Shown here: piece after piece, positions 31,700 to 40,646 of the stretch
Layout: each line of letters begins with the position of its first letter
Position numbering within the stretch: position 1 is the stretch's first letter
Origin: Congzhengia sp045635085
GTDB taxonomy: Bacteria; Bacillota; Clostridia; UBA1381; UBA9506
Direction of reading: 5' to 3'
DNA: 64,000 nt
Assembly: GCA_045635085.1 (NCBI GenBank)
Contig: JAZRBM010000006.1
Location: forward strand, 1 to 64,000
Notes under the pieces: generated by a model
Databases searched by the model: none
Seen by the model: only the letters and a program-made list of their open reading frames with translations
What the model was told of the DNA's origin: nothing
Program-made: the position numbers and the translations under genes

Positions 31700-32764
31700 A
31701 TGGCAATAAAACTGTGCGTAATATTCGGAGGGAAATCTTCAGAACACGAAGTTTCCTGTAAATCGGCATACAATATTTTGAAAAATTTAAATAAAGAAAA
31801 GTACGAAATAATAAAATTCGGAATAACAAAAGAGGGAGCCACATGGCTTTATACAGGAGATGATGAGTCAATAAAGGACGGAAGCTGGCAAACTCACGAC
31901 TGTGCGCCTTGCGTGATTTCTCATTGTCCGAAAACAGAGGGCCTTATAAAGCTTTCTGATGGAAAAGCAGAAAAAATCAAAGTTGACGTTTTCTTTCCGG
32001 TACTGCACGGAAAAAATGGAGAAGACGGTACCATCCAGGGCGTTTTTGAACTAGCCCGGATTCCATACGTTGGAAATGGTGTTGCAGCGTCAGCGCTTTG
32101 TATGGACAAAATTTTTACCAAAGACATTCTAGAGTGCGCACACATTCCTGTGACACCCGGTTTTTACATAACAAAAAATGAAAACAACGCAGAAAAGATA
32201 AACGAAGAAATAATCGCATCGTTTGGATATCCTGTAGTTGTTAAGCCGTCTAATGCAGGTTCGTCTGTCGGTGTTTCGCTTGTTGAAGAAAAAGGCGAAC
32301 TAAAGAATGCCTTAGATGTTGCTTTTTTAGAAGACAGAAGAGTTTTAATTGAGAAAAAAATTGAAAAACGCGAGTTAGAATGTGCAGTTTTAGGAAGCCG
32401 CTCTGATGCTGCCGCTTCGGTTTTGGGAGAGGTAATTACCTTGTCTAAAATGTATGATTACAGCACAAAGTATGAAGATTCTGCAACAAAAACACAGATT
32501 CCAGCCGAGGTGGACGATTCGCTTTCTGATGAGATAAGAAAGCTAGCCGTTAAAGCGTTTTCAGTCTGTGACTGCACAGGCCTTGCAAGGGTAGATTTTT
32601 TTGTAGAAAAAGGCAGCAATAAAATATATTTAAACGAAATAAACACACTTCCGGGCTTTACAAATATAAGTATGTACCCGATGCTTTGGGGTGCGACGGG
32701 AGTTTCTTACGCTGAACTTTTAGATAAAATAATAGAAATTGCAATCAAAGAAGCGGAGGCGTAA
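31700..32764 (+). CDS. ddl: D-alanine--D-alanine ligase
   Basis: 354 residues. Makes the D-Ala-D-Ala terminus of peptidoglycan precursors with ATP. Motifs: FGGKSSEHEVSCKSAYNIL (about 9-27), PVLHGKNGEDGTIQGVFELA, VVKPSNAGSSVGVSLVEE of the ATP-grasp, and the Mg-binding INEINTLPGFTNISMYP. The loop before the catalytic region reads SKMYDYSTKYED, i.e. the Y-x-K-Y form typical of D-Ala (not D-Lac) ligases. GGAGG precedes the start. First gene of an operon running to rlmB. Confidence 0.96.
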   Translation: MAIKLCVIFGGKSSEHEVSCKSAYNILKNLNKEKYEIIKFGITKEGATWLYTGDDESIKDGSWQTHDCAPCVISHCPKTEGLIKLSDGKAEKIKVDVFFPVLHGKNGEDGTIQGVFELARIPYVGNGVAASALCMDKIFTKDILECAHIPVTPGFYITKNENNAEKINEEIIASFGYPVVVKPSNAGSSVGVSLVEEKGELKNALDVAFLEDRRVLIEKKIEKRELECAVLGSRSDAAASVLGEVITLSKMYDYSTKYEDSATKTQIPAEVDDSLSDEIRKLAVKAFSVCDCTGLARVDFFVEKGSNKIYLNEINTLPGFTNISMYPMLWGATGVSYAELLDKIIEIAIKEAEA

Positions 32765-32767
32765 ATT

Positions 32768-33574
32768 ATGCCTGATAAAGTTATAGGCGTATTTGATTCA
32801 GGACTCGGCGGCTTAACGTGTGTAAAAGAGCTTATGGATATTATGCCCGATGAGCCGATAGTGTATTTTGGCGACACGGGCAGAGTTCCGTATGGTTCAA
32901 AGTCCGATGAAACAATTATAAAATACGTTAAAAGTGATATAAATTTTTTAAAAACCTTTGATTTAAAGATGATAGTTATCGCGTGTGGCACAGCAAGTGC
33001 CATAGCATTACCTGAGTTATGCGGTGAGCTCACAGTGCCTGCGTTCGGCGTGATAGACGCAGCGGCAAACGATGCTGTAAGGCTTACAAAAAACAATAAA
33101 ATCGGTATCATTGGTACAAAAGGCTCCATTCGTTCCGGTGCTTATGAAAAGAAAATAAAACAAAAAAATCCTAAAGTTATGACCTTTGCCCGAGCTTGTC
33201 CTTTGTTTGTCCCGATTGTTGAAGAGGGCTATGCAAAAGGGGAACTTGCAAGATTGGTAGCTATGGAATATTTAAAAGACATAAAGGAAGCAGGAGTTGA
33301 CACTTTAATTTTAGGATGCACGCATTATCCCCTTTTAAAGGATGTTATTTCAGACGTTATGGAAGACACCATTACGCTTATTGACCCGGGCAAGGTTACA
33401 GCAAGCTGTGTTCGAGATTATCTTGATAAAAGTGACCTTCGCGCAAAAAAAAGAGGCGAATATAAGTTTTTTGTCAGCGATTATCCTGACGATTTTATGA
33501 GACTTGCAGAGGATTTTCTGCAGAGGAAAATTGATGGAAAAATAGAGAAAATTGATATAGAAAAATATGTTTAA
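32768..33574 (+). CDS. murI: glutamate racemase
   Basis: 268 residues. Supplies D-glutamate for MurD. Seen: VFDSGLGGLTCVKEL with the first acid/base region, YFGDTGRVPYGSKS, IACGTASAIALPEL with catalytic Cys, and LILGCTHYPLLKDVI with the second catalytic Cys and His. It follows ddl after 3 nt, so D-Ala-D-Ala and D-Glu supply are co-expressed. Confidence 0.96.
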   Translation: MPDKVIGVFDSGLGGLTCVKELMDIMPDEPIVYFGDTGRVPYGSKSDETIIKYVKSDINFLKTFDLKMIVIACGTASAIALPELCGELTVPAFGVIDAAANDAVRLTKNNKIGIIGTKGSIRSGAYEKKIKQKNPKVMTFARACPLFVPIVEEGYAKGELARLVAMEYLKDIKEAGVDTLILGCTHYPLLKDVISDVMEDTITLIDPGKVTASCVRDYLDKSDLRAKKRGEYKFFVSDYPDDFMRLAEDFLQRKIDGKIEKIDIEKYV

Positions 33575-33586
33575 CGGGAGAAAATT

Positions 33587-34015
33587 ATGGAAAACAATGC
33601 TTTAATTACCCTAAAAGGCAGAAATTTAGTTGACGGCGAGGAAGACTGTTTTGAGCTTACAACACAAGGAAAGTATACAAAGCAAAACGGAAAATATTTT
33701 GTATCTTATGAAGGCAGCGAGATAACAGGTTATGATAACACGACCACAACCTTAAAAATTCAGGATGATTTGGTTTCGATGATTCGTTTTGGAAAAAATG
33801 CCGGCTCATCGCAGATGATTTTTGAAGAAAACAAACAATATACAGGGATATATCGCACTCCGCACGGAAGCTTGACTGTAGATGTTAAGACTAACGAAAT
33901 GTCGGTTTCTATGAATGATGACGGAGGGACAGTTGAGCTTGATTATTTTGTTCAGCTTAACAGCTGTCAGGCTGTAAGAAACAATTTGAAAGTAGAGATT
34001 AGAAAGGTGGACTAG
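33587..34015 (+). CDS. DUF1934 beta-barrel protein (YwiB-like)
   Basis: 142 residues, all-beta: LITLKGRNLVDGEEDCFELT, KYFVSYEGSEITGYDNTTTT, MIFEENKQYTGIYRTPHGSL, VSMNDDGGTVELDYFVQLN. It matches the calycin-like DUF1934/YwiB family in size and by its place directly upstream of argS, as in Bacillus. Function is unknown. 12 nt after murI and 3 nt before argS. Confidence 0.85.
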   Translation: MENNALITLKGRNLVDGEEDCFELTTQGKYTKQNGKYFVSYEGSEITGYDNTTTTLKIQDDLVSMIRFGKNAGSSQMIFEENKQYTGIYRTPHGSLTVDVKTNEMSVSMNDDGGTVELDYFVQLNSCQAVRNNLKVEIRKVD

Positions 34016-34018
34016 CAG

Positions 34019-35710
34019 ATGACTTTATACGAGCAGACAAGTAATTTCATAAAAGAAGTTACAAACGAAGCGTTAAATACAGCAAAGGAAAAAGGCGAGA
34101 TTGATTTTGAATCTATTCCAGATTACGCAGTTGAAGAGCCCAGAGAAAAGGATTTTGGAGACTTTTCAGTAAATGCTGCGATGCTCATGGCAAAGCAGGC
34201 ATGTCGCGCGCCTCGTGATATTGCAAACATAATAGTTTCAAATATGGAGACAGAGGGTACATATATAAATGAAGTAAGTGTAGCAGGCCCGGGCTTTATT
34301 AACTTTAAGCTAAACCCTGTATATATTACAAAAATTATAGAAACAGTAGAAAAAGAAAAGGACAAATTTGGCCAGAGCGACTTTGGTAAAAACAAAAAGG
34401 TAAACGTAGAATTTGTATCAGCAAACCCAACAGGTCCTATGCATATGGGCAATGCTCGTGGCGGGGCTTTAGGTGACTGTCTGGCAAATATTATGGCTTT
34501 GGCAGGATTTGATACAACGAAGGAATTTTACGTAAATGACGCAGGTAATCAGATTGAAAAATTAGCCATATCACTGCTTTCAAGATACAAGCAGATTGTT
34601 TTGGGTGAAGAAAATTATGACTTTCCTGAAGATGGTTACCATGGTGATGATGTAAAAGAGCATGCCAGAAACTTTTTTGAAAAGTATGGTGACTCTTATG
34701 TTAATGCACCTGTTGATGAGCTAAAGAACAAGCTGATTGATGAAACTCTTTATAAAAATATCGAAGGCTTAAAGACAGGTCTTGAAAGCTATCGCATAAA
34801 CTACGATGTATGGTTCCATGAAAGTACACTTCACAATGAAAATGAGGTTTTAAAGACAGTTGAAGAATTAACAAAGCGTGGATATACATACGAACAAGAC
34901 GGTGCAATATGGTTTCGCGCTACCGACTTCGGGCTGGAAAAGGATGATGTTTTAGTTCGTGCAAACGGATTCGTAACATATTTTGCAGCAGATATTGCTT
35001 ATCACAAAAATAAGCTGGTTACACGTGGCTTTGATACAGCGATTGATATTTGGGGTGCTGACCACCACGGTCACGTTGCAAGACTAAAGGCAGCAATGTC
35101 TGCACTGGGTATTGACCCTGACAGACTGGAAATTATTTTGATGCAGCTGGTAAGACTTGTACGTGACGGCGAAGCAGTAAGAATGTCAAAGCGTACGGGA
35201 AAAGCCATTACATTAAATGATTTAATAGAAGAAACGGGAGTTGATGCAGCAAGATTTTACTTTAATCTGCGTCAGGCAAACAGTCATTTTGAGTTTGATT
35301 TAGAGCTTGCTGTTCGCCAATCAAGCGAAAATCCCGTGTTCTACGTTCAGTATGCGCACGCAAGAATTTGCGGAATTATAAAAGCGTTAGCAGAACAGGG
35401 CGCAAGTGTTAAAAGCTTTAGCGATATAAAACCTGAACTTTTAACAGATGCAAAGGAAATAGAACTTATGAAGATGATTGCCAGATTCCCCGAAGAAATC
35501 AGAATTTCTGCACAAACCCGCGAGCCAAGCAGAATTACAAAGTACGCTATGGATTTGGCAGCGGCATTTCATGCTTTTTATGGAGCGTGTAAGGTTGCCT
35601 GTGAGGACACATCCCTTCGTGATGCGCGTCTGGCATTGGTTAATGCTTCCAGACAGGCAATTAAAAACTCACTTTCAGTTTTGGGAATAAATGCTCCTCG
35701 GCATATGTAA
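34019..35710 (+). CDS. argS: arginyl-tRNA synthetase
   Basis: 563 residues, class I synthetase. The N-terminal additional domain (about 1-110, PREKDFGDFSVNAAMLMAKQ) contacts the tRNA D-loop. The catalytic domain has NPTGPMHMGNARGGALGD (the HIGH motif as HMGN) and VRMSKRTGKAITLNDLI (KMSKS as MSKRTG). The C-terminal DALR anticodon-binding domain ends VLGINAPRHM. It is embedded in the envelope operon; no T-box leader is seen. Confidence 0.97.
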   Translation: MTLYEQTSNFIKEVTNEALNTAKEKGEIDFESIPDYAVEEPREKDFGDFSVNAAMLMAKQACRAPRDIANIIVSNMETEGTYINEVSVAGPGFINFKLNPVYITKIIETVEKEKDKFGQSDFGKNKKVNVEFVSANPTGPMHMGNARGGALGDCLANIMALAGFDTTKEFYVNDAGNQIEKLAISLLSRYKQIVLGEENYDFPEDGYHGDDVKEHARNFFEKYGDSYVNAPVDELKNKLIDETLYKNIEGLKTGLESYRINYDVWFHESTLHNENEVLKTVEELTKRGYTYEQDGAIWFRATDFGLEKDDVLVRANGFVTYFAADIAYHKNKLVTRGFDTAIDIWGADHHGHVARLKAAMSALGIDPDRLEIILMQLVRLVRDGEAVRMSKRTGKAITLNDLIEETGVDAARFYFNLRQANSHFEFDLELAVRQSSENPVFYVQYAHARICGIIKALAEQGASVKSFSDIKPELLTDAKEIELMKMIARFPEEIRISAQTREPSRITKYAMDLAAAFHAFYGACKVACEDTSLRDARLALVNASRQAIKNSLSVLGINAPRHM

Positions 35711-35729
35711 TTTTAAAAGGAGATACATT

Positions 35730-37160
35730 ATGAAAAAGAAAATTTTAAGCGTTATACTAGCTTTTGTATTATGTTTTCCTGGCGTTTTGGTTTCGGCAGA
35801 AATCAAAAGCGAAACAGCAGTAAAGTACATCGATGCTCTAGTTGATGTTATTGATAAAAACTATATATATGGAATAGAAAGAGAAGAACTCTATAAAGCA
35901 ATTGCACAGTACCTTATAAGTGAAAAGCCAGAGCTTTTAGAGGGGGCTTTTAAAGCCGCAACAGATATATTAGATGACTATTCTGTATATTATAATTCAG
36001 ATGAGCTGGGTAATTTTGTTACCAATGTGCACCAAAGCTATGTCGGAATAGGCGTGACAGTTCAAAAGAGCGAAAACGGATGCATAGTTATGGAAGTCAA
36101 TGAAAACGGCGGGGCTTTTAAAGCCGGCGTTTGTGTTGGCGATGAGATTGTTGCAATTGATGGCGAAAACATACTGGATAAGAGCATTGATGATGTTGTG
36201 CAAAAAATCAAAGGTGCAGCAGAAACAACGGTTACACTCGACATCTTAAGAAACGGTACGTACCTGACATTAGATGTTGTAAGAAAAAAGATAAATTTAA
36301 AGACCGTGGCATATGACATTATAGATGATATCGGTTATATAAAAATCGGTTCATTTGCTTTTGCAACGTCAGAGGAAATAAAGGAAGCACTTGATGACAT
36401 TGAGGAAAAACACAGATTAAACAAAATAATAATTGATGTTCGAGACAATCCTGGCGGAGAGCTAGCCAGTGTAATAAAAATATTAAATCAGTTTGTTCCC
36501 TATGGAAAAACTCTTGTAAAATTTGAATACAAAAACGAAAAACGCAATTACGAAATAAAGTCAGAGGCATCCTTTACAAGGGCGCCAAAACGTGAGATTG
36601 TAATTTTGACAAACGAAAAAAGCGCAAGTGCATCGGAACTGTTTTCGGGCACGATGCAGCACTATAAATTGGCAAAAATAGTAGGGCAGCGCACCTTTGG
36701 CAAAGGGAGCATGCAGGAAATGATGGGGCTTGTCGACCCGCCAGGAGTAAAGCTGGGAGATTTAAAGCTTACATTAGCAGAGTTTTTAAAGCCTGATGGT
36801 GAAAAGATAAACAAAATAGGCATAAAGCCGGACGTAAGCATAAAAAACAAGAAAGAAGATTTTGACGAGCTGGCTCTTACCCCTATGACAATAAGCCAAA
36901 GGTACACGATAGGCGCCTCCCACAGTGATGTTTTAGCGATTGAAGAAAGACTATATGCTTTAGGTTATTTTGTTGGAGAGATCGACGGAGTATACGACAA
37001 TTTGACATATCAGGCAACAAAAAACTTTCAGGCGTCAAAAAATCTGTTCCCCTATGGAGTAATGGACTACACTACGCAGGCAGCTCTGCAGGATGTAATC
37101 GAAGAGCTCGAGGTAGAAATAGATACACAGCTTGAAAAAGCTATAGAACTTTTAAAGTAA
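35730..37160 (+). CDS. S41 C-terminal processing protease with peptidoglycan-binding domain
   Basis: 476 residues from ATG 35730 (AAAAGGAGATAC upstream), which opens a signal peptide MKKKILSVILAFVLCFPGVL. PDZ domain about 105-180 (YVGIGVTVQKSENGCIVMEV). S41 catalytic core: DVRDNPGGELASVIKILNQF, nucleophile Ser in TNEKSASASELFSGTM and Lys in QRTFGKGSMQEM. The C-terminus (about 400-465) is a PG_binding_1 domain (DVLAIEERLYALGYFVGEIDGVYD). It is exported and acts in or on the wall. A second S41 protease without the wall-binding domain lies two genes downstream. Confidence 0.92.
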   Translation: MKKKILSVILAFVLCFPGVLVSAEIKSETAVKYIDALVDVIDKNYIYGIEREELYKAIAQYLISEKPELLEGAFKAATDILDDYSVYYNSDELGNFVTNVHQSYVGIGVTVQKSENGCIVMEVNENGGAFKAGVCVGDEIVAIDGENILDKSIDDVVQKIKGAAETTVTLDILRNGTYLTLDVVRKKINLKTVAYDIIDDIGYIKIGSFAFATSEEIKEALDDIEEKHRLNKIIIDVRDNPGGELASVIKILNQFVPYGKTLVKFEYKNEKRNYEIKSEASFTRAPKREIVILTNEKSASASELFSGTMQHYKLAKIVGQRTFGKGSMQEMMGLVDPPGVKLGDLKLTLAEFLKPDGEKINKIGIKPDVSIKNKKEDFDELALTPMTISQRYTIGASHSDVLAIEERLYALGYFVGEIDGVYDNLTYQATKNFQASKNLFPYGVMDYTTQAALQDVIEELEVEIDTQLEKAIELLK

Positions 37161-37173
37161 GCGGGTGATACTA

Positions 37174-38316
37174 ATGAAAAAGAAAATTATAGCACTTGTA
37201 ATGATGGCGATTTTGGTTTTGCCTTTTTCTGTTGATTTTAGCGATATAGGTATGGCAAATGTTTATGCAGCATCTGTTCAGGATAAAATAAATCAGGCAA
37301 GCAAGGATAAACAGGCAGCACTTGACAAGATAAAACAGGCAGAAAATCAAAAGGATGATATCATAGCCCAAAGCGACAAATTAGAACGTGAAATTGATAT
37401 TATCCAAACAGAGATTTATGCTATTGATGATATAATTGCCGATGCAAACACAAAAATAGAAGAAAAAGAAGCAGAAATAGCCAAAATACAAGAAGATATT
37501 GATATACAGGACGAAAAGTTTAAACAAACCCTTCGTGCAATGGATGAAACCTCTACTGTTTCTTATCTTGACTTGATTTTTTCATCTAAAAATTTGTCTG
37601 AACTTTTGATAAATATTGAAACTATCAATGAAATTACAGAGCATGATATGTTTATCATTGATGAAATGACGAAGCTCAAAACAGAAGTAGAGGATGCAAA
37701 AAAAGAAATCGAGGAACAACGTAAAGAACAGGAACAGGCAAGACAGTACGCATCCGGTAAGCAAAACGAACTAGAAAAAAAGCTAAAAGAAAAAGAAAAT
37801 CTTGCTAAAGCTTTAGAAAAAGACATAGAAAAGTATAAGCGTGTTTATGAAGAAGCAAGACGACAGGAAGAAGCGCTGAAAGGCTCTTTAAAATATTCTT
37901 CGTCTGGCTCTCAGTATCTGGGCAGTGGTAAATTTTGTTGGCCCGCACCAAGCTATACACGAATTTCATCACCTTACGGATACAGGATACATCCTATTTA
38001 CAAGACAAAGAAATTCCATTCGGGTGTTGATTTAGCGGCACCTGGCGGCACAAATATTTTGGCTGCAGAAACCGGAAGAGTAATATCTTCAGGCTGGAAT
38101 GGTGGATACGGAAACTGTCTGGTTGTAGACCATGGTGGCGGTATCTCGACGCTTTATGCTCACGCATCAAGACTTTTAGTATCTAAGGGTGACTATGTAA
38201 CCAAGGGGCAGGTTATTGCCAAGGTAGGCACAACAGGAAATTCTACAGGAAACCACCTTCACTTTGAAGTACTTATTGGCGGAAAAACAACAGACCCGAT
38301 GGCATATATCAAATAG
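37174..38316 (+). CDS. murein hydrolase activator / M23 endopeptidase with coiled coil (EnvC/PcsB-like)
   Basis: 380 residues from ATG 37174 (GGGTGAT upstream) with signal peptide (about 1-33, ending VYAAS). A long coiled coil covers about 35-235 (KINQASKDKQAALDKIKQAE, LEKKLKEKENLAKALEKDIE). The LytM/M23 domain follows (about 255-378) with zinc ligands in HSGVDLAAPGGT and HLHFEV, and YAHAS. All M23 ligands are present, so it may be an active endopeptidase as well as an activator. Such proteins are usually driven by FtsEX, which is not in this window. It sits between two S41 proteases. Confidence 0.9.
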   Translation: MKKKIIALVMMAILVLPFSVDFSDIGMANVYAASVQDKINQASKDKQAALDKIKQAENQKDDIIAQSDKLEREIDIIQTEIYAIDDIIADANTKIEEKEAEIAKIQEDIDIQDEKFKQTLRAMDETSTVSYLDLIFSSKNLSELLINIETINEITEHDMFIIDEMTKLKTEVEDAKKEIEEQRKEQEQARQYASGKQNELEKKLKEKENLAKALEKDIEKYKRVYEEARRQEEALKGSLKYSSSGSQYLGSGKFCWPAPSYTRISSPYGYRIHPIYKTKKFHSGVDLAAPGGTNILAAETGRVISSGWNGGYGNCLVVDHGGGISTLYAHASRLLVSKGDYVTKGQVIAKVGTTGNSTGNHLHFEVLIGGKTTDPMAYIK

Positions 38317-38339
38317 TATTTTTTTAGGAGTGTAAAAAA

Positions 38340-39521
38340 TTGTATTCTAAAAGGCAAATCATAAAAGCAGTTGCTATTTCGTGCGCTGTTACGCTTTTGG
38401 TTGGTATTTTGGGAACGTCAGCGTATTGGAAGGTAAATAATTTTTTGAATGAAGATGTTTTGACAAAGGCAAAAAAAATAATTACCCAAAACTACGTAGA
38501 TACTCTGACCGAAGAGCAACTGGAAACAATGAATGATGCGGCGCTTACGGCTTTGGTGGCATCTTTAAAAGACCCGTATTCATACTATTTTGATATGGAT
38601 ACATTTGATGAATTTGAAGAAAATACTAAAGAAGAATATGTCGGAATCGGCATTAGTGTTGTGTATGACGCAAAAGCAAAAACTTTGACAGTTACAGCAC
38701 CAACGGCGTCTGGCCCTTCAGAAAAAGCAGGAATACTTCCGCAGGATGTTATTGTCGGTGTTGATAGTTTAACCGTTTTAAAAGATGGATATGATGCAAT
38801 AATTGAGCATATTAAGGGCGGAAACAAAGGAGAAGTAGTTAAAGTTCATATAAAACGCGGAGGACAGGATTTTACATTTGATGTTGTGCGCGATGTGATA
38901 ACGGTCGACACAATAAGCGGAAAAATGCTTAAAAACAATATAGCATATATAAAAATCTCTGAATTTAAGCACAATTCAGTAGGTGATTTCTCTGCAGCGC
39001 TTTTAGACATAAAATCAAAAGGCGCTAAAGGCTTAATTATTGACTTAAGAAATAATCCGGGCGGTTATGCAGACAGCGTAATAAAAATGACGGATATGAT
39101 TTTGCCTGAGGGAACAATTGCATATTTAGAGGACAACAAAGGAAACAAAGAGTACTTTAAGTCAGATAAAAACTGTTTAGACCTTAAGATGGTAGTATTA
39201 GTAAATGAAGGTACTGCAAGTGCGGCAGAGCTTATGGCAGGAAGCCTTAAGGCACACGATGCAGCAGAAATTGTCGGTATGAAAACCTACGGAAAAGCGG
39301 TTGGGCAATCACCATTTATGCTCACCGATGAAACAGCAATTTATCTTACGTCTGCAAGATACTATACACCAAAGGGTGAATGTATAGATAAAAAAGGAAT
39401 TACGCCCGATATAAAAATAGATTTGCCGAAAGAATTAAAGGTAAACCTAAGCTCTTTGCCTGATGATGAGGATGTTCAGCTTCAGGTGGCGCTAGAAACA
39501 ATTTTAAAAAACATAAAATAA
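38340..39521 (+). CDS. S41 C-terminal processing protease (CtpB-like)
   Basis: 393 residues from TTG 38340, with TAGGAG 9 nt upstream. N-terminal signal-anchor (about 8-30). PDZ about 92-165 (YVGIGISVVYDAKAKTLTVT). S41 motifs: DLRNNPGGYADSVIKM, Ser in NEGTASAAELMAGSL and Lys in TYGKAVGQSPFM. In spore formers CtpB-type proteases cleave SpoIVFA to trigger sigma-K processing, the step that BofA (11206) restrains; whether this protein does so is unproven. Confidence 0.92.
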   Translation: MYSKRQIIKAVAISCAVTLLVGILGTSAYWKVNNFLNEDVLTKAKKIITQNYVDTLTEEQLETMNDAALTALVASLKDPYSYYFDMDTFDEFEENTKEEYVGIGISVVYDAKAKTLTVTAPTASGPSEKAGILPQDVIVGVDSLTVLKDGYDAIIEHIKGGNKGEVVKVHIKRGGQDFTFDVVRDVITVDTISGKMLKNNIAYIKISEFKHNSVGDFSAALLDIKSKGAKGLIIDLRNNPGGYADSVIKMTDMILPEGTIAYLEDNKGNKEYFKSDKNCLDLKMVVLVNEGTASAAELMAGSLKAHDAAEIVGMKTYGKAVGQSPFMLTDETAIYLTSARYYTPKGECIDKKGITPDIKIDLPKELKVNLSSLPDDEDVQLQVALETILKNIK

Positions 39522-39536
39522 ATTTTGGAGATAAAT

Positions 39537-40268
39537 ATGTACAACAGCACAATCGAAGGAAGAAATCCGGTATTTGAGGCGATCGTTTCTGATTTGCCTA
39601 TTGAGAAAATTTTTATAAGCGATACAGCTCACGGCTCTCAAATATCAAAAATAATAAATGAAGCAAAAAAGCGCGGGATTATATTTAAATCGATATCAGC
39701 GCAAAGACTTGACGAACTGGCAAAAACGCCATCTAATCAAGGTGTGGTTGCCATTGTATCAGAGGTTAAATATGCAAAGCTTGACGATATTTTTGCAAAG
39801 GCAGAAGAAAAAGGAGAAAAGCCTTTTATTTTGATTTGCGATGAAATTACAGACCCACACAATTTGGGAGCGATAATAAGGACAGCGAATGCAGTTGGTG
39901 CTCATGGCGTCATAATTCCCAAAAACCGCGCAGTGGGAGTAAATGCAGTAGTTTTTAAAACTTCGGCAGGTGCGGCTGCACATACTTTAATTGCAAAAGT
40001 TGGAAATCTTGGTCAGACGATAGAAGAATTGAAGAAAAGAGGAGTCTGGATAACAGGCGCGGACATGAGCGGAAAAGTCATGTACGAGGAAGACTTAAAA
40101 GGCGCTATTGCAGTAGTTGTAGGTTCTGAAGGAAAAGGCATTTCAAAAAAACTAAAAGAAAATTGCGATTTTTTAATTAGTATTCCTATGCTTGGTGAGA
40201 TAAATTCACTCAATGCATCTGTTGCTGCATCGGTTATAATGTATGAAATTTTGCGTCAAAGAAAATAA
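39537..40268 (+). CDS. rlmB: 23S rRNA (guanosine-2'-O-)-methyltransferase RlmB / TrmH family
   Basis: 243 residues from ATG 39537 (GGAG upstream). The N-terminal substrate-binding domain begins IEGRNPVFEAI. The SPOUT knot has DPHNLGAIIRTANAVGAHGV (motif 1), VVGSEGKGISKKL (motif 2) and IPMLGEINSLNASVAASV (motif 3). RlmB methylates G2251 of 23S rRNA. Last gene of the ddl operon, 15 nt after the S41 protease. Confidence 0.9.
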   Translation: MYNSTIEGRNPVFEAIVSDLPIEKIFISDTAHGSQISKIINEAKKRGIIFKSISAQRLDELAKTPSNQGVVAIVSEVKYAKLDDIFAKAEEKGEKPFILICDEITDPHNLGAIIRTANAVGAHGVIIPKNRAVGVNAVVFKTSAGAAAHTLIAKVGNLGQTIEELKKRGVWITGADMSGKVMYEEDLKGAIAVVVGSEGKGISKKLKENCDFLISIPMLGEINSLNASVAASVIMYEILRQRK

Positions 40269-40302
40269 AACCTAAAATTGTCAGAAAAACAATTCATTTC
40301 CT

Positions 40303-40332
40303 TGTATTTATCAAATAATTCAACACAAAATA
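40303..40332 (+). promoter_or_regulatory. possible sigma-G-type promoter of the SASP gene
   Basis: TGTATT (40303-40308), 17 nt, CAAAATA (40326-40332), which fits the CAxxxTA type of -10 loosely. A hairpin TTGTAGC/GCTACAA (40336-40354) lies in the 5' UTR. Confidence 0.35.
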
Positions 40333-40380
40333 CTCTTGTAGCCTGAAGCTACAATTTATGAAAAAAGGAGTGAATGTGTT

Positions 40381-40575
40381 ATGACAAGCAGCAAGAAAAA
40401 CGTAGTTCCTGAAGCTAAAGCAGCTCTTGATAGATTCAAGATGGAAGTTGCACAGGAAGTTGGTGTAAACTTAAAGCAGGGCTATAATGGCGATTTAACA
40501 TCTAGAGAAGCCGGTTCAGTTGGCGGTATGATGGTTAAAAAGATGATTGAATCTTACGAAAACAACATGAAATAA
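40381..40575 (+). CDS. alpha/beta-type small acid-soluble spore protein
   Basis: 64 residues. SASP signatures: VPEAKAALDRFKMEVAQEVG with the GPR-cleavage-like Lys-Met-Glu-Val-Ala stretch, and GYNGDLTSREAGSVGGMMVKKMI, the DNA-binding C-terminal helix. It coats and protects spore DNA and is degraded by the Gpr protease on germination. AAAAAGGAGTG precedes ATG. It is single-gene, with a hairpin terminator at 40597. Confidence 0.96.
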   Translation: MTSSKKNVVPEAKAALDRFKMEVAQEVGVNLKQGYNGDLTSREAGSVGGMMVKKMIESYENNMK

Positions 40576-40596
40576 GAAAAGACTCTAAAGTAAAAC

Positions 40597-40636
40597 AGGG
40601 CGTTTTGTAAAATAAAAATTTTACAAAACGCCCTTT
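40597..40636. terminator. bidirectional terminator hairpin
   Basis: 16-bp stem AGGGCGTTTTGTAAAA/TTTTACAAAACGCCCT between the converging SASP and uxaC genes. T runs are short on both sides. Confidence 0.75.
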
Positions 40637-40646
40637 AACTATTTAA

